The notes under the pieces: model-generated
Database searches by the model: none
The model's input: the letters and a program-made list of their open reading frames with translations, nothing else
Told to the model about the DNA's origin: nothing
Assembly: GCA_934149465.1 (NCBI GenBank)
Contig: CAKPEZ010000002.1
Coordinates: forward strand, 62,001-126,000
Reading direction: 5' to 3'
Length of the DNA stretch: 64,000 nucleotides
Source of the DNA: an uncultured Bacilli bacterium
Lineage (GTDB): Bacteria > Bacillota_I > Bacilli_A > RF39 > UBA660
Shown: one piece after another, positions 1 through 8,145 of the stretch
How the letters are laid out: every line of letters starts with the position of its first letter
How positions within the stretch are numbered: position 1 is the first letter of the stretch
Made by a program: the position numbers and the translations under genes

Positions 1-30
1 ATTAAGGAGTAAAGAAGAGGTAAACGTATT

Positions 31-885
31 ATGAAAAAACATAAAACAACATTTATTATGACATTATTTTTTTTCATAGGACTTTTAACGCTTCTATATC
101 CAACATTAAGTAATTATTACAATGAAAAAATGCAAGTAAAAACAATATATAATTATGAAAATATATTGAATGATACTAATAAAATAGATTTTGCTAAATT
201 AAAAAGTGAAGCAAATGAATATAATGTGAAACTTGCTAATTTAAAAGAACCGTTACTTAGTTATGAATCTTTAGATAACTATCAAGAGCTATTAAACATA
301 AATAATGACGGAATGATAGGATATATTACTATAGATAAAATAAAAATAGAACTTCCTATCTATCATGGAACTAGCAGTGAAGTATTAAATTCTAGTGTAG
401 GACATTTGGAAGGAACATCTTTACCAATAGGTGGCTCTAATACTCATAGTGTATTATCTGCTCATAGAGGTCTTCCATCTTCTAAATTATTTACTGATTT
501 AGATAAATTAGAAATAGGAGATACATTTAAAATAACTGTTTTAGATGAAACTTTAACCTATCAAGTAGATAAAATTACTATAGTAAAGCCATCAGATCGA
601 AGTGAGTTAAAAATAGAAGAAGATGGTGATTATGTAACACTTCTTACTTGTACTCCTTATGGAATAAATACTCATAGACTACTAGTAAGGGGAACAAGAA
701 TAGAAGGGGAAACTAAAAAATCTTATATTACTACTGAAGCGTTTAAAGTAAATAAACTCATAGTAATACCTTTGGTATCATTACCAATAATATTATTACT
801 AATGATTATTTTATTAATAAAGCCAGTGAAAAAAGTAAACATTAATAAATATGAAGAGTTTATTTATCCAAACGGAAAAAGCTAG
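31..885 (+). CDS. Class C (pilin-type) sortase
   Basis: This is a membrane-anchored transpeptidase that joins surface-protein subunits or fixes them to the wall. An N-terminal membrane segment spans about residues 7-27 and a second one about 240-265 near the C-terminus, the topology of class C sortases. The catalytic His is in LSAHRGLP (H145), the Cys in TLLTCTPYG (C207), and the Arg follows in NTHRLLVRG (R216). A canonical DPW/DPF lid motif is not visible. A ribosome site (AAGAAGAGG) precedes the ATG. The sorted substrate starts 12 bp downstream, so it heads or sits inside a pilus-like operon that begins before the window. Family call is firm; the substrate is inferred from context. Confidence 0.93.
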   Translation: MKKHKTTFIMTLFFFIGLLTLLYPTLSNYYNEKMQVKTIYNYENILNDTNKIDFAKLKSEANEYNVKLANLKEPLLSYESLDNYQELLNINNDGMIGYITIDKIKIELPIYHGTSSEVLNSSVGHLEGTSLPIGGSNTHSVLSAHRGLPSSKLFTDLDKLEIGDTFKITVLDETLTYQVDKITIVKPSDRSELKIEEDGDYVTLLTCTPYGINTHRLLVRGTRIEGETKKSYITTEAFKVNKLIVIPLVSLPIILLLMIILLIKPVKKVNINKYEEFIYPNGKS

Positions 886-897
886 GGGAGGTATTTT

Positions 898-1773
898 ATG
901 AAAAAGTTAAGTATTTTATTATTAATGTTATTTACCTTTTGTGCTAATATTCTATCTGTAAATGCACTAGATTTTACTAAAAAAGGAAGTATAGAAATAA
1001 CACTAATAGAAAAAGAAGAACAAACTAAAATAAATGGAGCAGAATTAACAATATATAAAATTGCTGATGCTAAAGAAGAAAATCATAATTTAGTATTTGA
1101 ATATGTTAATGAATTATCAGATTGTAAGGTTTCTTTAGATAATCTAGATAATGATAATATTAGCGAGGAAATAAATAAATGCTTAAATGATTCTGTTAAA
1201 GGAATTAGCTTAGTTACAGAAGATGGAAAAGTTAACTTTGAAGATTTAGATTTAGGATTATATTTAGTTAAGCAAACTAATAAAGTAGAAGGCTATAGCG
1301 TTATTACTCCTTATTTAGTAATGATCCCAAGAGTAATAAATGATGAATGGACTTATAACGTTACTTCTAAACCTAAAACAGACATTATAAGAGTAATAGA
1401 TTTAAAAGTAACAAAAGTATGGAACAAAGCTAATTCTAATATTAGTTCTTCTATTAATTTACCAAAAGAAATTGAAATTGAATTATCTAAAAATGGAGAA
1501 GTAATAGATACTGTTAAATTAAATAGCGCTAATAATTGGGAATATACTTGGAAAGATCTAGAAAAAAGTGATATGTATAACGTAAGAGAAGTAAATGTTC
1601 CTAAAGGATATACGGTTACATATCAAAAAGAAGGTAATTTATTTATCGTAACTAATACAACTAGCTTAGTTCAAACAGGTAATATGCCTTGGCTTGTTGA
1701 AATAATTGGTGGAATAGGACTTATATTTATTGTTATTTCTCTAATATATAATAAAAATGAACAAAAAAGCTAA
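898..1773 (+). CDS. Sortase-anchored Cna-B/SpaA-type surface protein (minor-pilin-like)
   Basis: Secreted wall protein of 291 residues. A signal peptide covers about residues 1-23 (hydrophobic core, cut after VNA). Residues about 28-160 look like a SpaA/prealbumin-type domain with GLYLVKQ. Residues about 165-255 are a Cna-B domain, with VTKVW near its start, a YTW strand, VPKGY and a final VTNT; such domains often carry isopeptide bonds. The C-terminus is a sorting signal with VQTGN (258-262) in place of LPXTG, a hydrophobic stretch and a charged tail. It lies between two sortase genes, the likely processing enzymes. Adhesin or pilus-base role is inferred. Confidence 0.88.
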   Translation: MKKLSILLLMLFTFCANILSVNALDFTKKGSIEITLIEKEEQTKINGAELTIYKIADAKEENHNLVFEYVNELSDCKVSLDNLDNDNISEEINKCLNDSVKGISLVTEDGKVNFEDLDLGLYLVKQTNKVEGYSVITPYLVMIPRVINDEWTYNVTSKPKTDIIRVIDLKVTKVWNKANSNISSSINLPKEIEIELSKNGEVIDTVKLNSANNWEYTWKDLEKSDMYNVREVNVPKGYTVTYQKEGNLFIVTNTTSLVQTGNMPWLVEIIGGIGLIFIVISLIYNKNEQKS

Positions 1774-2308
1774 AATATTATTATTAATAGGAATATTCTT
1801 TATATTACTGGCGATTTCTCTTGGAATTTACTTTGAATGCAAAGAGATATATTCTAAAAGAAAAAGTAGTGAAGCTATGAACATAATTTTAGAAAAAACT
1901 ACTAATGAAGAAATTAAGAAAGATACTATTAATATAGATGGAACAGAATATATTGGATACTTAACTATACCTTCTTTAGAATTAAATTTACCAATTACTA
2001 AAGAATATTCATATACTTCTTTAAGTAAATCACCAGCTGTTTATTATGGCTCTATAGAAAGTAATAATCTTGTTATATGTGGTCATTCATATACAGCACA
2101 TTTTGGTAATTTATACAAACTAAAAAAAGAAGATATTATTATCATAACTGATGTAAATAATAATAAATATACTTATCAAGTGGAATTAACTGAAATCTTA
2201 TCACCAAGTAATATCAAAGAAATGATTGAAAGTGATTTTGATTTAACTATTTATACTTGTACTAAAGATGGCTTAAAAAGAGTAACTGTAAGATGTAATA
2301 GAATTTAA
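1757..2308 (+). CDS. Second sortase, small single-pass type
   Basis: Transpeptidase of 183 residues with an N-terminal membrane segment (about 7-26) and no C-terminal one, unlike the class C enzyme upstream. The sortase beta-barrel begins near IGYLTIPSLELNLPI. Catalytic residues are visible: His in VICGHSYTAHF (H110), Cys in LTIYTCTKDG (C168) and Arg seven residues on (R175). It overlaps the 3' end of the substrate gene by 17 bp, so translation is probably coupled; no strong ribosome site precedes the ATG. It may anchor the VQTGN protein to the wall while the first sortase polymerises. The sortase class (A, B, D or E) is not resolved by eye. Confidence 0.9.
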   Translation: MNKKAKILLLIGIFFILLAISLGIYFECKEIYSKRKSSEAMNIILEKTTNEEIKKDTINIDGTEYIGYLTIPSLELNLPITKEYSYTSLSKSPAVYYGSIESNNLVICGHSYTAHFGNLYKLKKEDIIIITDVNNNKYTYQVELTEILSPSNIKEMIESDFDLTIYTCTKDGLKRVTVRCNRI

Positions 2309-2313
2309 AAAAA

Positions 2314-2348
2314 GGAATATCTAAATAAAAAAGATATTTCTTTTTTTA
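2314..2348 (+). terminator. Rho-independent terminator of the sortase operon
   Basis: A 9-bp stem (GGAATATCT / AGATATTTC, one G-T pair) with a short A-rich loop is followed directly by a run of seven T. It lies 6 bp past the stop of the second sortase. Confidence 0.8.
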
Positions 2349-2362
2349 TTTATAAAAAAATG

Positions 2363-2371
2363 TGCTATAAT
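2363..2371 (+). promoter_or_regulatory. Extended -10 element, possible upstream promoter for the MerR gene
   Basis: TGTGCTATAAT matches the TGnTATAAT form seen before many genes here, but no good -35 box is visible 17 bp upstream. It would give a leader of about 80 nt before the MerR gene and compete with the better-placed MerR-type promoter at 2404-2434. Confidence 0.4.
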
Positions 2372-2403
2372 AACTAAAAATGTTCTTTTTAATAAAAACA
2401 TTA

Positions 2404-2434
2404 TTGACTTGGCAGGTAAGTGCAATGATATCAT
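2404..2434 (+). promoter_or_regulatory. MerR-type promoter with 19-bp spacer and embedded inverted repeat
   Basis: TTGACT (2404-2409) and TATCAT (2429-2434) are separated by 19 bp, the overlong spacer typical of promoters that MerR-family proteins untwist. The spacer region carries an inverted repeat, ATTG-ACTT / AAGT-G-CAAT (2403-2426), with one unpaired G. Predicted transcription starts near 2441, only about 20 nt before the MerR ATG, just leaving room for the GGGAGG ribosome site. This suggests autoregulation; the operator assignment is inference. Confidence 0.6.
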
Positions 2435-2459
2435 TCATTTTGAAAGGGAGGATTTAGAT

Positions 2460-2870
2460 ATGTATAAAATAGGTGAATTTTCTAAAATAGTTGATATTCC
2501 TGTTAGAACATTAAGATATTATGCTGATTATGGAGTATTAGTTCCTAGTTTAAAAGATAAATATACAGGATATAAATATTATGATGATAAGAATATTTCT
2601 GAATGTGAAAAGATTAAACTATTAAAAACATTAGATTTTACTCTTGATGAAATAATTAGATATAGAGATTCTTTAGATTATAATATCTTAGAAGAAAAGA
2701 AAAAAGAATTAAAAATGAGAATGTACTTATTAAAGTTAAAATGTAAAAAGTTAAGTTTAATGCAAAATAAACTTAATAAAGTAGATTATGGTAATATTAA
2801 AGAAAGTCAAAATGAAAAAGTACTTAGGAGGACATATGAAAAAAGATTTATTAGAACAAATATTAAATAA
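2460..2870 (+). CDS. MerR-family transcriptional regulator
   Basis: A 136-residue DNA-binding protein. The N-terminal winged helix-turn-helix is classic: YKIGEFSKIVDIPVRTLRYY, then a wing with GYKYYDD. A helical linker (about residues 60-110) would form the dimer coiled coil. The tail after that is short and Lys/Arg-rich with no recognisable effector domain or Cys metal site, so its signal is unknown. The ATG at 2460 is chosen because GGGAGG lies 9 bp upstream and the protein then starts at the conserved MYKIGEF; a TTG at 2409 is in frame but lies inside the promoter. It overlaps the ATPase gene by 35 bp, which suggests a dedicated regulator-target pair. Confidence 0.88.
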   Translation: MYKIGEFSKIVDIPVRTLRYYADYGVLVPSLKDKYTGYKYYDDKNISECEKIKLLKTLDFTLDEIIRYRDSLDYNILEEKKKELKMRMYLLKLKCKKLSLMQNKLNKVDYGNIKESQNEKVLRRTYEKRFIRTNIK

Positions 2871-3981
2871 TGGTAAAAATGTAATAGTATCTGGGAATAT
2901 TGCAAGTGGAAAAACAACTAATATAATGTTTCCTTTAGTAAGTGAAATGATTAATAAAAAAGAAAGTTTATTTTTTCTTGATTCAAAAGAAGAATACTTA
3001 AATACTTATTATCAAGAATTAAAAAATAAAAATTATAATATTATAATTTTGAATATAAGAAATTTAGATAATTCAGAATCTTGGAATCCTTTATTATATC
3101 CATATAAATTATTTAAAGAAAATAATCTTGATAAAGCTAAAGAGTATCTTGAAAAAATAGGAAAGACGTTATTTTATGAAGAATCAACTAGTTCAGATCC
3201 TTTTTGGACTAATATGGCATCAGACTTTATAACAGGAATTATTTTAGGATTATTTGCAGATGCTAGAGAAGATGAAATTAACTTTATTAGTATTAATAAT
3301 ATGATTAATGAAGAAGATAGTGGATACTTAAGGGAATATTTTAATTTAAAAGATAAAAATGCTTTAGAAAATATTTACTCTTTGCCAACTATCTCAGCAC
3401 CTATTGATACTAAAGGTGGAATTTTAGCTACAGCAAGATCAGGATTAAAAACGTATATTTCTAGTAAAAAATTATCAGAAAAGATGCAAATAACATCGTT
3501 TGATTACAAAGATATTTTAAACAAACAAACTGCCATCTTTTTTATTGGGAAAGATGAAAATAAAGCATATAATTCATTAATTGCTATCTTTATTGAGCAG
3601 TTATACAATTACTTACTTGATGAAAAGAACAAAAGAAATTTTAATTTTGTTTTAGATAATTTTGATTCTTTAATAAGAGTTGATAGCATCTCAGATATGA
3701 TGAGTTCTTGCTTAGCTAGAAATATTAAAATTCTTATTGGAACAAGAAGTATTAGTGCTCTAAAAGAAAAATATGGATCATATATTACTGAATTAGCAGA
3801 TGTTATTGAGATAAAAAATAAAGATATCTTATTAAATATAAATGGCGAATATTTAAAAGAAACTAAAGATTTTAAAGATGTTTCTATTAAAGAGCAAAAT
3901 ATAAAAATGCCTAATTTAAAAGAAAAAAAGTTAATACATTTGATTTACGATTATTTATTAAAAATAAAAAGAAAGAACTAA
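2836..3981 (+). CDS. Orphan VirD4/TraG-like conjugative coupling ATPase (soluble, reduced)
   Basis: A 381-residue P-loop ATPase resembling TraG/VirD4 coupling proteins of type IV secretion. It has a Walker A motif GNIASGKTT (about 20-28), the SWNPLL and DPFWTNMASDFI segments typical of the family, and a Walker B-like FNFVLDNF (D274). In Walker B the usual acidic residue after Asp is Asn, so hydrolysis may be impaired. The N-terminal membrane segments of true coupling proteins are missing, and no relaxase, VirB4 or other transfer gene is nearby. The ATG at 2836 is chosen for its GGAGG ribosome site; the gene starts inside the MerR gene. Function is unknown: possibly a domesticated mobile-element ATPase. 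Confidence 0.75.
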   Translation: MKKDLLEQILNNGKNVIVSGNIASGKTTNIMFPLVSEMINKKESLFFLDSKEEYLNTYYQELKNKNYNIIILNIRNLDNSESWNPLLYPYKLFKENNLDKAKEYLEKIGKTLFYEESTSSDPFWTNMASDFITGIILGLFADAREDEINFISINNMINEEDSGYLREYFNLKDKNALENIYSLPTISAPIDTKGGILATARSGLKTYISSKKLSEKMQITSFDYKDILNKQTAIFFIGKDENKAYNSLIAIFIEQLYNYLLDEKNKRNFNFVLDNFDSLIRVDSISDMMSSCLARNIKILIGTRSISALKEKYGSYITELADVIEIKNKDILLNINGEYLKETKDFKDVSIKEQNIKMPNLKEKKLIHLIYDYLLKIKRKN

Positions 3982-3997
3982 AAATATAAATATAATT

Positions 3998-4043
3998 AAA
4001 AATCTATATATGATAAGAAATTTAATCATATATAGATTTTTTA
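3998..4043 (+). terminator. Rho-independent terminator after the VirD4-like gene
   Basis: A long AT-rich stem (AAATCTATATATGAT / ATCATATATAGATTT) with a 10-nt loop is followed by a T run. It closes the MerR-ATPase unit. Confidence 0.8.
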
Positions 4044-4083
4044 TATTTAGAAAAGAAGTTTTACGTTTTAGAATTCCTTTTAA

Positions 4084-4112
4084 TTTACTTCTTAATATAT
4101 CCATGTTATAAT
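4084..4112 (+). promoter_or_regulatory. SigA-type promoter of the polysaccharide locus
   Basis: TTTACT (4084-4089), 17-bp spacer and TATAAT (4107-4112) with the extended TG at 4104-4105. It is the only clear promoter before the chain of closely spaced or overlapping genes running to about 16.9 kb. Confidence 0.75.
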
Positions 4113-4132
4113 GAATTTAATAGGTGATATAT

Positions 4133-5392
4133 ATGAAAAAAATAATAATGGGAAGTATTATTGGATTAATTATGTTAGGAAGCTTTTTTTTAGTTAGTAA
4201 ATATCAAGATAATGAAAGAAAAAAAGAAGAGAAAGAAGCACTATCTTCAGTCTTAGAGCATTATAATAAGTATGTTAAAACTAATAAAGAAAGCACTTTG
4301 TACATCAAAAAAGAAAAAGAATATAAGAAAATAGGATTAGTCTCTAAAAATGTAGAATTATCTTTAAAAGAAGAAGATATAACTTCTAATACTAAATATT
4401 TTACTATTACTAGTCTTGACAAAGAGTATTATATAAAATATGAGGATGTAGATAAGATAAATGAACTAACTGAGAAAAATACTAGATATAAAAGATATAT
4501 TCCTTTTAATCAAAATATTATTACTAATGAAGAGTTTTCATTTTATGATGGTGGAGAAAAGTTTTATACTTTCTATGAAAGTTTTAGCTTACCTATTATT
4601 ATCAAAGAAGATAATTGTTATTACGTAGAATATGATGGCCATCTATTAGCGGTTAAAAAAGAAGATGTCAAAGAAATTATTGATAACCATAATACTGATC
4701 TAACTAATTCTAGTGGTGTAGCAGTATTAAATTATCATTTCTTTTATGATGAAGAAAATAAAGAAGATTATTCTACTTGTAGAGAAATTATCTGTATGAG
4801 TAAAAAACAGTTTAAAGAAGAATTAGAATATTTTAAGAAAATAGATATATTTACCCCTAGTATGAAAGAATTAGAAATGTATCTTGATAAAAAGATTAAT
4901 CTTCCTAAAAGTGTTTTAATTACTATTGATGATGGTGGAAGAACAGATATTGCTATTAAATTACTTACGGAATATAAATATAATGCGACTATCTTTTTAA
5001 TTACTTCTTGGTTTGATCCTAGTTCTTATTATAGTAGTGAGTATATAGAACTACATTCCCACGGCAATAACTTACATAATCCTGGAGTATGTCCTGGTGG
5101 ACAAGGAGGCGCAATTAAATGTTCTCCTCGTGATAAATTACTTGCTGACTTAAAAGAAAGTAGAGATAAATTAGGTGGATCTACTGCTTTTGCTTTTCCT
5201 TTCTATGAGTATAATGACTATGCTATTAGCGTTCTAAAAGAAGCAGGATTTACTATGGCCTTTATTGGAAAAAATTCTAAAACTGATAATCTTGCTAAAC
5301 CAGGAAGCAATAAATTTAAAATAAGAAGATACCCTATGCTTAATAAAACAAGCATAAGTGATTTAGAAGAATATTTTAGTAAAATTAAATAG
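4133..5392 (+). CDS. Membrane-anchored polysaccharide deacetylase (NodB fold)
   Basis: An extracytoplasmic hydrolase expected to remove N- or O-acetyl groups from a surface glycan or peptidoglycan. Residues about 4-22 form a membrane anchor, then a charged linker and an uncharacterised domain to about residue 190. The NodB domain follows: the metal-binding first motif is TIDDGG, the second is HSHGNNLHN, and a PF..Y segment (FAFPFYEYND) follows. The ATG at 4133 has AGGTGAT 6 bp upstream; an upstream in-frame GTG is part of that ribosome site. It opens the polysaccharide locus, which suggests it modifies the polymer made by the downstream genes. The substrate cannot be read from sequence. Confidence 0.85.
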   Translation: MKKIIMGSIIGLIMLGSFFLVSKYQDNERKKEEKEALSSVLEHYNKYVKTNKESTLYIKKEKEYKKIGLVSKNVELSLKEEDITSNTKYFTITSLDKEYYIKYEDVDKINELTEKNTRYKRYIPFNQNIITNEEFSFYDGGEKFYTFYESFSLPIIIKEDNCYYVEYDGHLLAVKKEDVKEIIDNHNTDLTNSSGVAVLNYHFFYDEENKEDYSTCREIICMSKKQFKEELEYFKKIDIFTPSMKELEMYLDKKINLPKSVLITIDDGGRTDIAIKLLTEYKYNATIFLITSWFDPSSYYSSEYIELHSHGNNLHNPGVCPGGQGGAIKCSPRDKLLADLKESRDKLGGSTAFAFPFYEYNDYAISVLKEAGFTMAFIGKNSKTDNLAKPGSNKFKIRRYPMLNKTSISDLEEYFSKIK

Positions 5393-5407
5393 AAAAGAGT
5401 GATTAAT

Positions 5408-6964
5408 GTGGAAGAAAATACTAGGACAAGCAATGTTATTAGAAATACTTATGTTGGAATAATTACCCAAGTATTTATCTTAATAGCAAGCTTTGCTAAT
5501 AGAACTATCTTTATCAAAATATTAGGTAATGATTATTTAAGTATTAATGGATTATTTTCTAATATCTTAAGTATGCTTTCACTTGTTGAACTAGGCTTTG
5601 GAACAGCTCTTATCTATATGCTTTATAAGCCAGTTGCTGAAAATGATATCAAGAAGACTCAAAAACTAATAAAATACTATCAAAAAGTGTATTCAATTAT
5701 TGGAACTATTATGTTAATTCTTGGAATCTTGATTATTCCATTTATGAAATATCTTATTAAAGATGCTCCTGATATCAAAGAAAATTTAATTCTTATATAT
5801 ATTCTTTATCTAATCAGTACTTGCATAGGATATTTCTTTGCACATAAATCAGCAATTATAAATGCTAATCAAAAAAATTATATAGTAATTTTATATAACC
5901 AAGTAGGGAAATTATTACAGTCTATTATTCAAATAGTTCTTCTTTTACTAACTAAAGATTATATCTTATACCTAGTAATTAACGTAGTAACTACTATTAT
6001 AAGTAATATCTTAATATCTCTAAAAGCTAATAAAATGTATCCATATTTAAAAGAAAAAAATATTGAAGATATAGATAAAGAAGATAAAAAGACAATTACT
6101 ACCAAAGTAAAATCACTTATCTTATATCGTCTTGGCCCATCTATTTTAAATGGATCTGATAACTTGATATTATCTTCCTGCGTTAGCTTATCAGCAGTTG
6201 GAATATATTCTAACTATTATTTACTTACTAACTATTTAAATTTATTTATAAGCCAAATAACATCTTCCTTGGAAACTAGTATTGGTAATTTAAATGCTAA
6301 AGAAACAAATAATCAAAAAGAATATGTATTCTATAAAATTTTATATATTTGCTTTTTAATTTACGGCACTATCTCTATTTTACTTATGGCTTTAGTAAAT
6401 GATTTTATTGGAATATGGCTTGGTAATAAATATTTATTTAGTAGTTTTATAGTATTTACAATAGTATTATATAATTACTTTAATGGAATGCACTTTCCGT
6501 GTTATTCTTATAGAACTACCGCTGCTTTATTTGAAAAGTCTAAATATGTTCCTATTTATGAAGCTATATTAAATATTGGAATTTCTATTCTTTTAGCTAA
6601 GTATATTGGAGTAGCAGGAGTCTTCTTAGGTACGTCTATCTCTAAATTCTTAACATTCTCTTGGACCGATCCTGTAGTAATTTATAAATACTTATTTAAA
6701 AGCAATAACCTAAAAAAATATTTCTTAAAATATTATTATTACTTCTTTATAACCTTAGCAGTAGGAGGATTAATTTATTATTTATCTTCATTATTTCCTG
6801 TATATAGTTACTTAACTTGGTTTATAAAGGCAGTAGTATTAGGAATTATTACATTAATATTTATCTTTATCTTTACTTTTAAAACTAAAGAATATAAAGA
6901 AATAAAATATTTAATTAAAGATCTTATTAATAAAAAATTAAAAAGGAGAAAAGAAGTATGTTAA
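5408..6964 (+). CDS. Wzx-type polysaccharide flippase (MATE/PST superfamily)
   Basis: A polytopic membrane protein of about 518 residues with 12-14 predicted helices, expected to flip lipid-linked oligosaccharide units to the outer face. The N-terminal region RNTYVG...GIITQVF followed by FIKILGNDYLSINGLFSNILSMLSLVELG and LYKPVAEND is characteristic of Firmicute capsule flippases. A GTG at 5408 is preferred: AAGAGTG lies 6-7 bp before it, whereas the GTG at 5399 is inside that site. It shares clear sequence features with the partial flippase at the right end of the window. It overlaps the next glycosyltransferase by 7 bp. Substrate is presumably the galactofuranose-containing repeat unit of this locus. 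Confidence 0.9.
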   Translation: MEENTRTSNVIRNTYVGIITQVFILIASFANRTIFIKILGNDYLSINGLFSNILSMLSLVELGFGTALIYMLYKPVAENDIKKTQKLIKYYQKVYSIIGTIMLILGILIIPFMKYLIKDAPDIKENLILIYILYLISTCIGYFFAHKSAIINANQKNYIVILYNQVGKLLQSIIQIVLLLLTKDYILYLVINVVTTIISNILISLKANKMYPYLKEKNIEDIDKEDKKTITTKVKSLILYRLGPSILNGSDNLILSSCVSLSAVGIYSNYYLLTNYLNLFISQITSSLETSIGNLNAKETNNQKEYVFYKILYICFLIYGTISILLMALVNDFIGIWLGNKYLFSSFIVFTIVLYNYFNGMHFPCYSYRTTAALFEKSKYVPIYEAILNIGISILLAKYIGVAGVFLGTSISKFLTFSWTDPVVIYKYLFKSNNLKKYFLKYYYYFFITLAVGGLIYYLSSLFPVYSYLTWFIKAVVLGIITLIFIFIFTFKTKEYKEIKYLIKDLINKKLKRRKEVC

Positions 6965-8145
6965 AAATATGTTTAATTACCCCAAATCTTTTGCCAGTTC
7001 CAAGTGTTAAAGGAGGTGCGATTGAAAGCTTAGTTACTAATATTGTTAAAAAGCAAGAAGAATATAAAAAATTAGATTTAACAGTAGTATCTTTATATGA
7101 CAAAAAAGCTTTAGAAGAAAGTAAAAAATATCCTAATACTAAATTTATCTATATAAAAAAGAATATTTCATATTATATTACGGGTATTTTTTATAATATA
7201 TCTAACCGTTTATTTAAGACTAATTTAAATACTTATAATCATTTCGTTTTAAATAAGATTAAGAATATGAACTTTGACTATGTAGTAGCGGAAGGTGGTC
7301 ATTATGAAAGTTATAATAAGTTCTTAAAATATTATAAAAAAGAAAACTTAATAATTCATTTGCACCATGTAGAAAGATCTAATGAAATAATAGATAAGAC
7401 ATTCTCTAGATTACTTGGAGTATCTGATTATGTTACTAATGAATTTAAAAAAACTACTAATAAAATAGATACTTATACCCTAAGAAATGGAATTGATCTT
7501 AATTTATTTGATAAAGAAGCATCTATTAAAGAAATTAATCAGATTAAGAAAAAATATGGAATTATTAAGAATGATTTTATTATTTTATTTGTTGGAAGAT
7601 TAATTCCTGCTAAAGGAGTATTAGAATTAATAAAAGCAGTTAAGAAAATTGATAATCCTAATATAAAATTAATGATTTTAGGAAATAATCCTGATTCTCT
7701 TAGTACTAAAGATGAATATGTTTTATCTTTAGAAAAAGAAATAGAAGGATTTGAAAAAAAGATATTTTTTACAGGCTACGTTAATAACTGGGAAGTATAT
7801 AAATATTATCAAGCTTCGAATGTTGTATGTATCCCTTCTATTTTGGAAGATGCTGCAACTTTAGTATGTGTAGAAGCAATGATTTCTAGAAAAATAGTTT
7901 TAGCTACCAATAGCGGTGGTATTCCAGAGCACTTATTAAAAGATTCTTCTTTAGTAGTTGATAAAAAAGAAAATCTAATAGATAACTTGAAAGACGGAAT
8001 TATAACTTTATATAATAAAAAAGATAAATTTCCTTTAATGGTGGAAAAAGCTTATCAGCACGCTTTAAAATTTAACTCTAATAATATGTATTTAAAACTT
8101 GTATCTTACTTAGAAGAATTTAAAAAAGAAGATGAAAAAAAATGA
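6958..8145 (+). CDS. Glycosyltransferase family 4 (GT-B fold)
   Basis: A cytoplasmic, membrane-associated retaining glycosyltransferase of 395 residues. The N-terminal half begins CLITPNLLPVPSVKGGAIE, the acceptor-side Rossmann domain; the C-terminal half has LFVGRLIPAKGVLELI and the acidic nucleotide-sugar site around SILEDAATLVCVEAM. A ribosome site (AAAAAGGAG) lies inside the preceding gene, whose last 7 bp it overlaps; its own stop overlaps the next start as ATGA. It should add one sugar to the lipid-linked repeat unit; donor and linkage cannot be predicted by eye. Confidence 0.88.
   Translation: MLKICLITPNLLPVPSVKGGAIESLVTNIVKKQEEYKKLDLTVVSLYDKKALEESKKYPNTKFIYIKKNISYYITGIFYNISNRLFKTNLNTYNHFVLNKIKNMNFDYVVAEGGHYESYNKFLKYYKKENLIIHLHHVERSNEIIDKTFSRLLGVSDYVTNEFKKTTNKIDTYTLRNGIDLNLFDKEASIKEINQIKKKYGIIKNDFIILFVGRLIPAKGVLELIKAVKKIDNPNIKLMILGNNPDSLSTKDEYVLSLEKEIEGFEKKIFFTGYVNNWEVYKYYQASNVVCIPSILEDAATLVCVEAMISRKIVLATNSGGIPEHLLKDSSLVVDKKENLIDNLKDGIITLYNKKDKFPLMVEKAYQHALKFNSNNMYLKLVSYLEEFKKEDEKK

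Noticed and set aside
2409..2459. N-terminal extension of the MerR protein from a TTG
   Set aside because: The TTG lies within the promoter; GGGAGG points to the ATG at 2460, which gives the conserved MerR start.
2836..3981. Start of an integrated conjugative element
   Set aside because: No relaxase, integrase, VirB4 or attachment repeats were seen around the ATPase gene.
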